Shown in pieces: positions 1 through 8,456 of a DNA stretch of 38,597 bases (the first letter of the stretch is position 1; every line of letters begins with the position of its first letter). A program made the translations under genes and the position numbers. Source of the stretch: Candidatus Zixiibacteriota bacterium (lineage in GTDB: Bacteria > Zixibacteria > MSB-5A5 > GN15 > JAAZOE01); NCBI GenBank assembly GCA_023138975.1, contig JAGLON010000037.1:1-38597 (forward strand), read 5' to 3'. Under the pieces are notes generated by a model that saw only the letters and a program-made list of their open reading frames with translations, was not told where the DNA came from and made no database searches.

Positions 1-486
1 ATTAACGATAATATCTCTCTGGCAAAGATAGCCTATGGCAAAGGCAATTACGTTTCCGCATACGATTATTATAATACAGTTCTTGTTTACAGTACGAGGA
101 ATTCGCTGGCGCGCAAAGGTTCACAAATGTCTGAAAAACGCCTGGCGCTGGCACAGCATATTAATCTCGGATTGGATTATTTCAATCAGGGCAAGTATAT
201 TTCCTCACAGAAGGCGTTTAATAGAGTGTTAAAAATCGATTCAAAGAATATTACCGCCAAAGAGTATATGAGCAAGATTAATATTATGATAAAGGAATCT
301 ACGTCGCTTGAGGATCTCCAGAATGACGAGCAAATCTGGCAGGTTTATCTCGACGGGCTTGAAGCCTTCCGCCGCGGCGAGTATGATAAAGCTATTGAGT
401 TATGGGAAGGTGTTCTTGAAGTGTATCCAAATAACAAGAACACTAAAGAAAATATAGAACAGGCCCGGCTGCGTCTGAATAAATAA
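1..486 (+). CDS. TPR-repeat protein, 5' truncated
   Basis: The frame is open from the first base of the window to a TAA stop, giving 161 residues, so the start lies upstream. The sequence is helical and contains TPR-like units: one near residues 3-32 (AKIAYGKGNYVSAYDYYNTV), a clear one near 50-80 (GLDYFNQGKYISSQKAFNRV), and one near 113-145 (YLDGLEAFRRGEYDKAIELW followed by a YPNN turn). TPR arrays are protein-interaction scaffolds; the last repeat before a short charged tail is a usual C-terminal end. An internal ATG at 127 would begin inside the repeat array and is unlikely to be the real start. The specific role cannot be told from this fragment. The downstream gene, a membrane phosphatase, begins 135 bases later. 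Confidence 0.8.
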   Translation: MNDNISLAKIAYGKGNYVSAYDYYNTVLVYSTRNSLARKGSQMSEKRLALAQHINLGLDYFNQGKYISSQKAFNRVLKIDSKNITAKEYMSKINIMIKESTSLEDLQNDEQIWQVYLDGLEAFRRGEYDKAIELWEGVLEVYPNNKNTKENIEQARLRLNK

Positions 487-589
487 TGCGGCTTACTGCT
501 GAATTACTTGCGTCTTACTTTGGAACTGTTCAACGTTGATAAGACTCCGGGAAAGCCAGTCCTAAGGTTTTTAATGGTTTTTTTTCATA

Positions 590-618
590 TTGACCTCGGA
601 ATTGTGCTAAATTATTAG
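590..618 (+). promoter_or_regulatory. Putative sigma70-type promoter abutting the phosphatase start
   Basis: TTGACC (590-595), a 17-base spacer, and TATTAG (613-618). The -10 element ends only 3 bases before ATG 622, and no Shine-Dalgarno sequence precedes that ATG. If this promoter is used, the transcript would be leaderless or nearly so. Confidence 0.35.
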
Positions 619-621
619 ATT

Positions 622-2664
622 ATGCTTCGGAAACCGATAAGAGAAATAGTTGCGGTCTTTCCCGCTCTAGAAAGTCAACTGGCTGCACTGCGCAAAACTG
701 TGGAAGAAATATGTCTGCAGGCGAATTTGTCTTCAAAAGAAATAAATAATATTATTCTGGCAATTGAAGAAGGTGCCACTAATATCATTCGCCATGCCTA
801 TATGTTCAATGATGGTGAAATCAGACTTAAAGTCGAAATGTTCAAGCATACGATAATGTTTTCTCTTTTTGATACGGGTAAGTCTTTTCAGCCTCCGGAT
901 AAGTCCAAATTAGATCTTAAGAAGATGGCGTCGACCGGCCGCAAAGGCGGACTTGGCTTTTATCTGATAAATAAAGTCATGGATAGAGTCGAGTACTACT
1001 CGCTTGAGGGTGAGAATGAACTCCGCATGATTAAGTTTTTAAGTGACCGCGGAGCCAAAGAACTTGAGTGGGGTGGGGGAGTATCGCTCCGAGTCAAATT
1101 TTCCGCCTTTACGTTTTTGATAATTCTATTTCTCGTCGCTGGGGCATATTACTATATTAACAGCCGTTCCTACCGTTATATTCATTCACAATTAGACAAA
1201 ACTGTGGATGCCTTATGTAATACTATCGCATCTCAAGCCTATGGATACATAATCAACAGCCGCTCGGATGTTGAGTTTGATGAATTGGTCGTATCATATG
1301 AACTAGCCAATGATATTTTGACTGCGATTGTTATTCTCGATGAAAATGGCATGATTCTGGCTGATTCCCGGGGACCGGGCAAGCTCCATATGAGATACGA
1401 TGAAAACCAACTCCGACATATAAACGGGATTAATCACAAACAAGTTTTTTATCCAGAGGACGAAAATCCTTTCATTGTCAGAAAAATAGACTTCGGTGGT
1501 ACTGAACTCGGCTCAGTGGTTATGGAGTTTTCACCGCTTATTATGGAAGCAGAGTTGAAACAAGCCCGTCAGATAATACTTTTTATCACCGTTATCGGGC
1601 TTTTAGTGGGAATTACCGGGATTTACCTATTGTCAAATTACTTTGTCCGGCCCATCGGGAGAATTGTTCATCGTGTTCATAAATTTTCAGAAGGCGATCT
1701 GGACAGCCAATTGTCTCTTACCGGCGCTGGTGAATTCTATGAAATTTCCAAAGCGCTCAATGAGTTAATTATGCGAATGCGCCGAGACCGCAAGAATATC
1801 GTCGAGCGTGAAATTTTGCATAAAGAAATGCAAATGGCCGAAGAAATACAAAAATCTCTAATACCCTCAAAATTGCCGCAAGTTAAAGGCTTTAATATCG
1901 GTACGATTTATAAAGCTGCTCGTATGGTTGGCGGAGATTTATTTGATATCATCGCGATTGATGAGGATACGTTCGGAATTGTCGTTGCTGATGTCTCTGG
2001 TAAAGGAGTACCCGGTTCATTGGTCATGTCAATGGTCCGGACCGTAATCAGACTTGAAGCCCGCGATAATCATTCAGCCAAGGATGTTATTGTAAAAGTA
2101 AATGATTTCGTGGCTGATGATATTCGTCCCGGTATGTTCGTTACTATGCTACTGGCAATTATTAATACCAGGGAGAACTGCATTAACTTCGTCTCAGCAG
2201 GCCACAATCCGATAATACACTTTGACAGTAAATCCAAGGAGGCAAAAAGTATAAATGTGCCGGGAATGCCGGTCGGACTGCAGACTGGTCATGATGAATT
2301 CGCGAATGCAATGGAAAGCGGTAAAATTAATATGAACGAGGATGATTTCCTTTTGATGTATACCGATGGTGTGACAGAAGAGCGGGGGATAAATAAAAGC
2401 TCTTATGGTACGGAACGGTTGGTAGAATTGCTTAAGGAAAACGGTGAAAAATCGGGTGCAGAAATGGCCACAATCATCGAAAATGATATTGCCAAATTTG
2501 TCGGGCAAAACGAACAGCATGATGATATTACTATGGTAATTCTAAAAAGCTGTCCGAAAACAGATTCTACCGCAGAGAATATTCAAACAGAATCGACAAA
2601 ACCAGTCAAAGACAAACCACAAATAGACTCGGTTACAGTCAAGAATAATAAACGAACCACCTAA
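622..2664 (+). CDS. Membrane PP2C-type serine phosphatase with N-terminal RsbW-like ATPase domain
   Basis: A 680-residue fusion. Residues 1-140 resemble the HATPase_c anti-sigma kinase fold (RsbW/SpoIIAB): an N-box-like stretch AIEEGATNIIRHAY (47-60) and a glycine-rich lid GRKGGLGFYLI (106-116). A membrane helix (about 157-178), an extracytoplasmic sensor region (179-316), a second helix (318-340) and a HAMP linker (341-390) follow. Residues 400-642 are an RsbU/SpoIIE phosphatase domain: QKSLIP (410-415), GGDLFD (437-442), DVSGKG (457-462), TDGVTEERG (581-589) and HDDIT (633-637). The family dephosphorylates a STAS-domain anti-anti-sigma factor, so an external signal probably alters sigma-factor activity. 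The ATPase domain could phosphorylate the same partner, making a two-way switch; that is inference. No STAS gene is present in the window. The C-terminal 38 residues are a polar tail. No ribosome-binding site is visible at ATG 622. Confidence 0.88.
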   Translation: MLRKPIREIVAVFPALESQLAALRKTVEEICLQANLSSKEINNIILAIEEGATNIIRHAYMFNDGEIRLKVEMFKHTIMFSLFDTGKSFQPPDKSKLDLKKMASTGRKGGLGFYLINKVMDRVEYYSLEGENELRMIKFLSDRGAKELEWGGGVSLRVKFSAFTFLIILFLVAGAYYYINSRSYRYIHSQLDKTVDALCNTIASQAYGYIINSRSDVEFDELVVSYELANDILTAIVILDENGMILADSRGPGKLHMRYDENQLRHINGINHKQVFYPEDENPFIVRKIDFGGTELGSVVMEFSPLIMEAELKQARQIILFITVIGLLVGITGIYLLSNYFVRPIGRIVHRVHKFSEGDLDSQLSLTGAGEFYEISKALNELIMRMRRDRKNIVEREILHKEMQMAEEIQKSLIPSKLPQVKGFNIGTIYKAARMVGGDLFDIIAIDEDTFGIVVADVSGKGVPGSLVMSMVRTVIRLEARDNHSAKDVIVKVNDFVADDIRPGMFVTMLLAIINTRENCINFVSAGHNPIIHFDSKSKEAKSINVPGMPVGLQTGHDEFANAMESGKINMNEDDFLLMYTDGVTEERGINKSSYGTERLVELLKENGEKSGAEMATIIENDIAKFVGQNEQHDDITMVILKSCPKTDSTAENIQTESTKPVKDKPQIDSVTVKNNKRTT

Positions 2665-2732
2665 GGTGATGTCACCCAGCGAAATAGACCCCCAGCGACG
2701 ACTCCTTTTGATTGTGCACCGCAATAATTATA

Positions 2733-2760
2733 TTGACATTTTTAATCTGTGTGTTATTCT
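2733..2760 (+). promoter_or_regulatory. Putative sigma70-type promoter for the GGDEF gene
   Basis: A perfect TTGACA (2733-2738), 16-base spacer and TATTCT (2755-2760). It lies in the only intergenic gap upstream of the GTG start at 2816, leaving an untranslated leader of about 50 bases. Confidence 0.5.
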
Positions 2761-2815
2761 TCATATTGGAGTGATAGTTTTTCTCGGCTGCAATCTAAAT
2801 TACAATTGAGGCTTT

Positions 2816-4495
2816 GTGGATAGTCTGACAGTAAACATAATCCTTTCAGGGTTGGTTCTCATCTTGGTCGTGCTATTAGTAATCCGACAAAAACAGATGA
2901 AATACCTAAGGCCTGTTGATGATCTTGAGACTACCTTAAAAAGCATGTCTACGAATTTATTAATTTCCCGGAATGATGGAAAAATTCAAAAAGTTGCGGG
3001 ACAGCTTTCCAATATTTTAATCAACCATCTAAAGGCAAAACATATTCTCTTTTTTCGTAGGCAAAAACGATTTATGGAAATGAATTATGTCTATGGAATG
3101 AAGAATATTAAACGTTCCAAGTATCGTATTTTAGTTACGAATGATCTCCTTCAAAAAATGACCGATGGACTGCCCCTTCGCCGCCCGGATGAATTGGCAG
3201 ATTTTATCAAACCGGAGTTAACTAAGCTATTAAACAATCACGAGTTTAACTTGGCCTTTCCGATTTTTTGGATGAATAACCTGTTCGGAGTTTACTTTAT
3301 CCGTACTGAATTGCAAATCAAACATCCTTTGTTGAGGGCCTTCCTTCTTTTCCTTAATCAAAATCTGTCGATTGCATATCAGCTGACCCAACTTGAATCT
3401 AATCGCCGTATGACCGAAGACAAATATAAACGTGAACTTAGTAGGATGAAATCGGTCAACCCAAATAATATTGAGGATAAGCTTGCAAGGGACAAAGAAG
3501 ACCCAGGGCATTTGGTTGATATGTTTTCGAATCACAATATTGATGACCTTATGTCCAACCTGTTCACGAAACTAAAAGTCGGTTTAAAAGCGGAAAAACT
3601 TGTCTTTGTCTCACGCCCGGTGTCGGACAAAACATCTTTAAAGCATTATTCAATAGGTATGGAAAAGGATACGTTCACACTCGATAGTCTGGAATTCAAG
3701 AACATTTTTAGTGGTATGCAGAAGCACCACGTTTATGAAATTAATAAAATGCCATCGCAATCTATTGGAGACAATTTACGTGTAAAGATAAAGGCGTCAG
3801 ACGTAAAACGGATTTCAAAGTTTTCTCTCGATGATTCACATCCTGGAGTGGTACTCTGGACAGGTAATAGTACCGATGAGAACACCGAGTCTAAACTCCT
3901 GCATCGCCTTGAAAGCATTGGACGCAGAGCAATGGTCAATGCCGTCAAATTTGAGAAGATGGAAGAAATGTCTTATACTGATAGTCTAACTGGATTATAC
4001 AACCACCGCTATTTCGTTAAACGGTTAAATGAGGAAATTCAGCGTGCCCGGAGGTATAATCGAAAGCTTGGGCTTTTGCTTTTTGACATTGACGACTTCA
4101 AGGATTACAATGATAGTTACGGCCATCAATTAGGTGATGAGATACTTCGGAAAATGGGAGCGACCCTTAGCAGGAATTTGCGGTCAATTGACATTGTCGC
4201 CCGATATGGCGGCGATGAATTTTGTATTATTATGCCGGAAACCGATAAACAGACCTGCCGGGTCTTCATGGACAGGTTGCTCTATTCGATTGCCAACGCT
4301 GATTTCAAAGGGAGTAATGACTCTGCCAAAGGACGAATTACGATATCTATCGGATCAGCGATTTTTCCCGATGATGCGGAAAAGCCAGAAGCCCTTATAT
4401 ACTGCAGTGATATGGCCCTCCTCCATTCAAAATCAACCGGTCGCAATAAGCATACTGTTTATTCTTCTGAAATAAACTTGAAAAGCGCCCACTAA
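2816..4495 (+). CDS. Membrane-anchored diguanylate cyclase (GGDEF)
   Basis: 559 residues from a GTG start with GAGG a few bases upstream. One N-terminal membrane helix (about residues 7-23) is followed by roughly 350 residues without a motif I can name; their length and alternating pattern would fit one or two GAF-like sensory domains. The C-terminal 170 residues are a GGDEF domain: TDSLTGLYNHRYF opens it, FDIDDFKDYND carries the metal-binding Asp, and GGDEF is intact at 465-469. An RxxD inhibitory site (RSID, 456-459) lies exactly five residues before it, as in product-inhibited cyclases. The predicted reaction is 2 GTP to c-di-GMP at the inner membrane. No EAL or HD-GYP domain is fused. The polysaccharide export operon starts about 180 bases downstream, and c-di-GMP commonly promotes exopolysaccharide production, so a functional link is plausible but inferred. 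Confidence 0.9.
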   Translation: MDSLTVNIILSGLVLILVVLLVIRQKQMKYLRPVDDLETTLKSMSTNLLISRNDGKIQKVAGQLSNILINHLKAKHILFFRRQKRFMEMNYVYGMKNIKRSKYRILVTNDLLQKMTDGLPLRRPDELADFIKPELTKLLNNHEFNLAFPIFWMNNLFGVYFIRTELQIKHPLLRAFLLFLNQNLSIAYQLTQLESNRRMTEDKYKRELSRMKSVNPNNIEDKLARDKEDPGHLVDMFSNHNIDDLMSNLFTKLKVGLKAEKLVFVSRPVSDKTSLKHYSIGMEKDTFTLDSLEFKNIFSGMQKHHVYEINKMPSQSIGDNLRVKIKASDVKRISKFSLDDSHPGVVLWTGNSTDENTESKLLHRLESIGRRAMVNAVKFEKMEEMSYTDSLTGLYNHRYFVKRLNEEIQRARRYNRKLGLLLFDIDDFKDYNDSYGHQLGDEILRKMGATLSRNLRSIDIVARYGGDEFCIIMPETDKQTCRVFMDRLLYSIANADFKGSNDSAKGRITISIGSAIFPDDAEKPEALIYCSDMALLHSKSTGRNKHTVYSSEINLKSAH

Positions 4496-4673
4496 TCTCA
4501 ATTATTTTTTATCCTTCAGCGTAGAAGAATGTACGAACCTATTATGAATGAGGCATATGATTGCTCTTGACTTAATGAGCTAAAGCGGTTACTTATGTAG
4601 TTAACTAATGGAAAAAGAAGCCGATTTTAACTATAGAGTCTATATTGTCGGCATATATTCAAGGAATGATAAA

Positions 4674-5654
4674 ATGTCTGTGAAATACAGTTTTTCTTTC
4701 TTCTGTTTGGGGTTAATTCTGCTATTGTGTATGGCTTTACCCGTTTTTGCGGTTGATGAATATGTCATTGGACCCGAAGATGAACTGGAAATTGTTTTCT
4801 GGCAGGTACCGGAGCAGAATCAGACAGTCACCGTTCGGCAGGACGGCAAGATAACACTTTCAATTATTGGTGAGATTCAGGCCGCGGGACAAACGGCAAA
4901 AAATTTGGCCGAGAAAATTGAACGCGATGTTTCACTCTATGATAAGCGTATTTCTCAGGCGACAGTTACCGTTATTGAATACAATTCACAAAAAGTTTTT
5001 ATTGCGGGCCAGATTGGAAATCCTGGAAAAATGACCTTTGAGGTCATTCCTGATGTTTGGACGATTATTAAAGAAGCTGGAGGCGCAACTGATCTTGGTG
5101 ATTTAACTCGAGTCTCTATTATTAAATCTACGGAGGGTGGCGGTGAGGTAATCACTGTCAACGTGCTTGAGGCTATTGCCACCGGCACAATCGACAATCT
5201 GCCCAAAATAGTAAGTGGTAACACGATTGAGATTCCACGAGCTGCCGGCGGAGTTCCCGGACGGCAATTGGCTTCAGATTTTATCGAACGAAAAAACCTG
5301 TTTTATATTTATGGCGAAGTCATTAGCCCCGGTAATAAATCGTTCGAAGGTGAAATGGATATTCTCGATGCTTTAGGAACTGCTGGTGGCTTCACGGCTG
5401 ATGCGGATCTGAACAAAGTGAAAATCATCAGTAAGAATGCCAGCGGAACGACTGTGTTGCATGCTAATTTGAATGATTACAAAATCAATGGGCAAGCCAA
5501 GCGAATTTTGATTAAAAGGGAAGATACCATTGTAATTGGTCAAAAAGGCCGGTCATTTATCAGTTGGGAAAATTTACGCGATCTTGCCGCAGTTACAACA
5601 TCCATTGTTACATTGTATTTGTTAGTTGACCGTAATAGTGATAGCAATAGGTAG
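4674..5654 (+). CDS. Wza-type polysaccharide export outer-membrane protein
   Basis: I chose ATG 4674 over the upstream in-frame ATG 4608: it has AAGGA eight bases upstream and directly begins a signal peptide (MSVKYSFSFF, then a Leu-rich core ending VFA, residues 1-26). The mature 300-residue protein begins with a polysaccharide biosynthesis/export domain (DEYVIGPEDELEIVFWQVPE; VRQDGKITLSIIGEIQAAG), followed by SLBB-like beta-grasp repeats (VFIAGQIGNPGKMTF; FYIYGEVISPGNKSFEG). The C-terminal segment around AVTTSIVTLYLLVD could be the short membrane-crossing helix of Wza-like channels. It is expected to form the outer-membrane exit pore for a capsule or exopolysaccharide. There is no Cys at the expected cleavage site, so a lipoprotein anchor is not evident. 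It is the first gene of the eight-gene run that ends at 12290. Confidence 0.88.
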   Translation: MSVKYSFSFFCLGLILLLCMALPVFAVDEYVIGPEDELEIVFWQVPEQNQTVTVRQDGKITLSIIGEIQAAGQTAKNLAEKIERDVSLYDKRISQATVTVIEYNSQKVFIAGQIGNPGKMTFEVIPDVWTIIKEAGGATDLGDLTRVSIIKSTEGGGEVITVNVLEAIATGTIDNLPKIVSGNTIEIPRAAGGVPGRQLASDFIERKNLFYIYGEVISPGNKSFEGEMDILDALGTAGGFTADADLNKVKIISKNASGTTVLHANLNDYKINGQAKRILIKREDTIVIGQKGRSFISWENLRDLAAVTTSIVTLYLLVDRNSDSNR

Positions 5655-5715
5655 TTACTCTAATGGCAGAGGGCTAAATTAAGGATCGATTAGCTCAATA
5701 TATTTTGGGAAGAGT

Positions 5716-6843
5716 ATGGAAGGCTTGCATCTAAAAAGTAAAGTGTCGATCGACGATCGGGAATTCCTGATACAAACTATCAATGATATGGGTGAACATA
5801 TAATCATGTCCTCATTGTTTGTCGATGGGCAGATTTTGGAAATATCGAAATATCCTCATCCTACGTCCGTATCAGATAAAGAAATAGACGATCTGGTCAA
5901 AACTACCCATGACAGTAAAAAAGTCGAATTGGAAAAATTGTTAGAATCTCACAAAGAGGTTTTAGCGTCCGGCGATACCGATTTAATGTTTAGCGTTGGT
6001 ACCGGGTTGTTTTATAAACATTTATTTACAGAAGCACAGGAATTATTTGCCTCGGTTTTGGCCAGCGCGCCGGATCATCATCAAGCTGGGAATTATCTAG
6101 GCTTAACACATTTCAGCCTGTGCCATTTTGAGAAAGCGGCTAAGATTCTTGGGCGCGTAGTCGAATTGCGGCCAACCTTTGCCGATTATCATAATAACTA
6201 TGGTGAGGCATTATTAGAGAGCGGTTTTTGTCGTAGAGCGGTTGAGGAATTCCAGGAAGCGTTAAAGCTGAATATCTACTATTCTGACGCATACTTTAAT
6301 CTCGGTATTGCATATATGGTCAACGCTCAGACTCGGGAAGACTACAAAATGTATTCTGAGCAATCTGGGAAAGCGATAGAAACGCTGGAGCGTGCTATCC
6401 TGATTTCTCCCGAGTTCAAAACCTCTCGTTACGACGAGGCCAAGCGCCTATATGATGCCGGTGAAATTGAAAGCGCGATATCATTATTTAAAGCCGTACG
6501 AAATAGTAAGCGATCCAGAAGTCGTCAGGAATTCTCTAATTATCACATTCGATACTTACTCTTTTCGGAATTAATCAGTGAGCGAACGGTAATTGAACGA
6601 ATTCGTTTTCTAAAATGTGAAATTGAAAAAAACCCAAACTATGCGGATCTACAATACGAATTAGGGCTTTGCTATCTACAAAAAGCCCAATTCAGCTGGC
6701 GCAACGGTTTGGAGAACTTTCGCAGAGCCGCTGAAATTAATCCTCGGTTAACAAAAGCGGAAAATGCTATGATTCGTACACATGATTTTTCCGATACTAT
6801 TAGAGAAACCATAATGAAGATTGCTATGAATGAATCGGAATAG
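5716..6843 (+). CDS. Cytoplasmic TPR-repeat protein in polysaccharide operon
   Basis: 375 residues, ATG start with GGAAG upstream, and no signal peptide or membrane helix. The first 85 residues form a small, non-repeat domain I do not recognise. From about residue 88 there are consecutive TPR units (GTGLFYKHLFTEAQELFASV; LGLTHFSLCHFEKAAKILGR; NNYGEALLESGFCRRAVEEF; YFNLGIAYMVNAQ), and a further group near 325-350 (YELGLCYLQKAQFSW). TPR proteins in export loci usually organise the secretion or polymerisation complex. Here it lies between the export pore and the tyrosine kinase (22 bases before the kinase), where other loci encode a Wzz-like chain-length protein. It is not a Wzz homologue, since it lacks the two membrane helices. 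Function otherwise unknown. Confidence 0.8.
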   Translation: MEGLHLKSKVSIDDREFLIQTINDMGEHIIMSSLFVDGQILEISKYPHPTSVSDKEIDDLVKTTHDSKKVELEKLLESHKEVLASGDTDLMFSVGTGLFYKHLFTEAQELFASVLASAPDHHQAGNYLGLTHFSLCHFEKAAKILGRVVELRPTFADYHNNYGEALLESGFCRRAVEEFQEALKLNIYYSDAYFNLGIAYMVNAQTREDYKMYSEQSGKAIETLERAILISPEFKTSRYDEAKRLYDAGEIESAISLFKAVRNSKRSRSRQEFSNYHIRYLLFSELISERTVIERIRFLKCEIEKNPNYADLQYELGLCYLQKAQFSWRNGLENFRRAAEINPRLTKAENAMIRTHDFSDTIRETIMKIAMNESE

Positions 6844-6865
6844 AACATTGCGGAGATAAATACGA

Positions 6866-7570
6866 GTGAAAAAAGAGAAAACTATTAATCTATTCGAGTT
6901 TTATGATCAAGAATCGCCTTACGCGACTGAATTCAGGCGGTTGTTGCATAACATGAATGGTGCCGTATCCGGAGATAAGACAAAGCTTATTCTGATTACT
7001 TCTGCTATGCTGGCGGAAGGAAAGTCAACCATTGCATCATTTTTAGCCATGACAGCGGCGGGAAAAAAGAAAAGAAAAACTTTATTGGTCGATTGCGATT
7101 TACGCCGTCCTACTATTCATAAATTGTTTAATCTACCGCGGGAAAGAGGCGTTGTTGAAGCTTTGACGGAAAAGAAAAGCCTTAAGGAGTTGACTAAGAA
7201 GACATCTCAGGAATACCTTGATATTGTCACCGCCGGTAAAGCGATGGTTCAGCCAACTGATATCTTTGATTCCAATGCGATTCATAAACTGCTTGATGAG
7301 AGCCGATTTTATTATGATCTAATCTTAGTTGACTGCGCTCCCGTATTACCGGTTTCCGATCCCATGCTTTTGGCTCCGTTAATGGATGGTGTTATTATGG
7401 TATTAAAAGCCGGAAGTACTCAAAAAGAGGTGGCTGAACGAGCGACTATGCTCCTTAAGAATAATAAAGCCAATTTCCTTGGCATCGTTCTCAATAATTT
7501 GTCAAATGCGCTGCCGTATTACTACAATGAATCCTATTATGGGTATGAATATAAATCCCGAGAAGATTAA
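6866..7570 (+). CDS. BY-kinase (CpsD/CapB-like tyrosine autokinase)
   Basis: 234 residues from GTG with GGAG upstream. It has the BY-kinase signature set: Walker A SAMLAEGKST (46-55), Walker A' LLVDCDLRRP (73-82, Asp76 and Asp78), Walker B LILVDCAPV (152-160, Asp156), and a C-terminal tyrosine cluster with seven Tyr between residues 218 and 229. It is cytosolic with no membrane helix, so it is a stand-alone CpsD/CapB form rather than a full Wzc. Such kinases need a Wzz/CpsC-like membrane activator, and none is encoded in the window. By analogy, cycles of autophosphorylation control polysaccharide chain length and export. The deacetylase gene starts 6 bases after the stop, so they are surely cotranscribed. 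EpsG/XrtA-type kinases accompany the same deacetylase family in PEP-CTERM exopolysaccharide loci. Confidence 0.88.
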   Translation: MKKEKTINLFEFYDQESPYATEFRRLLHNMNGAVSGDKTKLILITSAMLAEGKSTIASFLAMTAAGKKKRKTLLVDCDLRRPTIHKLFNLPRERGVVEALTEKKSLKELTKKTSQEYLDIVTAGKAMVQPTDIFDSNAIHKLLDESRFYYDLILVDCAPVLPVSDPMLLAPLMDGVIMVLKAGSTQKEVAERATMLLKNNKANFLGIVLNNLSNALPYYYNESYYGYEYKSRED

Positions 7571-7576
7571 TCATCC

Positions 7577-8425
7577 ATGAAAAACATCCTCACTGTTGAT
7601 TTGGAAGATTGGTACTCCGTCGAGATATTTCAATCTGTTTTCCCCCGTGAACAATGGCCAGATTTAGAATCTGTTGTCGAGCGGAATACTGAGCATATTC
7701 TGGAATTATTTCATAAGAAATCTGTAAAAGCGACATTCTTTGTCTTAGGCTGGATTGCCGAAAAGTACCCGCACCTTGTAGCCGCCGTGTCCGATGCCGG
7801 ACATGAAATTGCCTGCCACAGCTTCTATCATAGAATGGTTTCTTCGATAGATGAGGAGGAGTTTAAAAAAGATACTGAAATGGCGCTTAATGCGATTGTC
7901 AAAGCCTGTGGACAGATTCCCAAGGGGTACCGCTCACCGAGTTGGGGAATGCGCCGGGAGATGCATTGGGCCTTTAAAGTCTTACATGAACTTGGCTTTG
8001 AATACGATTCATCTATTTTTCCAATAAAACATGATATTTACGGTGATCCAAAATCACCTCGCCGTCCCTATGAAATTAAGATTAAATCTGGTGGCTCGCT
8101 AATAGAAATTCCAGCCTCAACGGTTGAGTTTTTGGGAGTGAAAATACCGGTGGCGGGTGGCGGATGGCTAAGACAGTTCCCTTATTGGTTTACGAAATGG
8201 GGAATCAAGAAGCTCAACAAAAACAATACTGCCGCAATGACCTATTTTCACCCTTGGGAGCTGGATATCAATATTCCCAGAGTTAGGCTTGATTTAAAAA
8301 ATAGCGTTCGGCAATATGGGAATATCAAGAGCATGCAGTATAAAATAGAACGATTGCTTGATGATTTTGACTTTGTTCCCATGATAGACTATATTAGATT
8401 GTTGCGAGAGGAACAAAAGGTATAA
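7577..8425 (+). CDS. XrtA/PEP-CTERM-type polysaccharide deacetylase (NodB fold, DUF3473)
   Basis: 282 residues. The N-terminus MKNILTVDLEDWYSVE is typical of the polysaccharide deacetylases found with exosortase loci. NodB-fold motifs are present: Asp8 and Asp11, HSFYH (81-85) supplying the two metal His, YRSPSW (118-123), and MTYFHPWELD (221-230) with the catalytic His225. The C-terminal portion after residue 230 fits DUF3473. The expected reaction is metal-dependent removal of N-acetyl groups from an exopolysaccharide. No signal peptide is visible, which is usual for this subfamily. It follows the kinase by 6 bases. No exosortase or PEP-CTERM substrate is present in this window, so the link to protein sorting cannot be confirmed here. 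Confidence 0.87.
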   Translation: MKNILTVDLEDWYSVEIFQSVFPREQWPDLESVVERNTEHILELFHKKSVKATFFVLGWIAEKYPHLVAAVSDAGHEIACHSFYHRMVSSIDEEEFKKDTEMALNAIVKACGQIPKGYRSPSWGMRREMHWAFKVLHELGFEYDSSIFPIKHDIYGDPKSPRRPYEIKIKSGGSLIEIPASTVEFLGVKIPVAGGGWLRQFPYWFTKWGIKKLNKNNTAAMTYFHPWELDINIPRVRLDLKNSVRQYGNIKSMQYKIERLLDDFDFVPMIDYIRLLREEQKV

Positions 8426-8456
8426 ACCGATTCACATTTAAAGATTAGTAAATGAT

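Noticed and set aside
4134..4475. 113-residue frame overlapping the GGDEF domain
   Set aside because: It is a different-frame shadow of the intact diguanylate cyclase, with no support of its own.
4608..4673. Upstream in-frame start for the Wza-like protein
   Set aside because: It would put 22 polar residues before the signal peptide; ATG 4674 has a good AAGGA site and starts the signal sequence directly.
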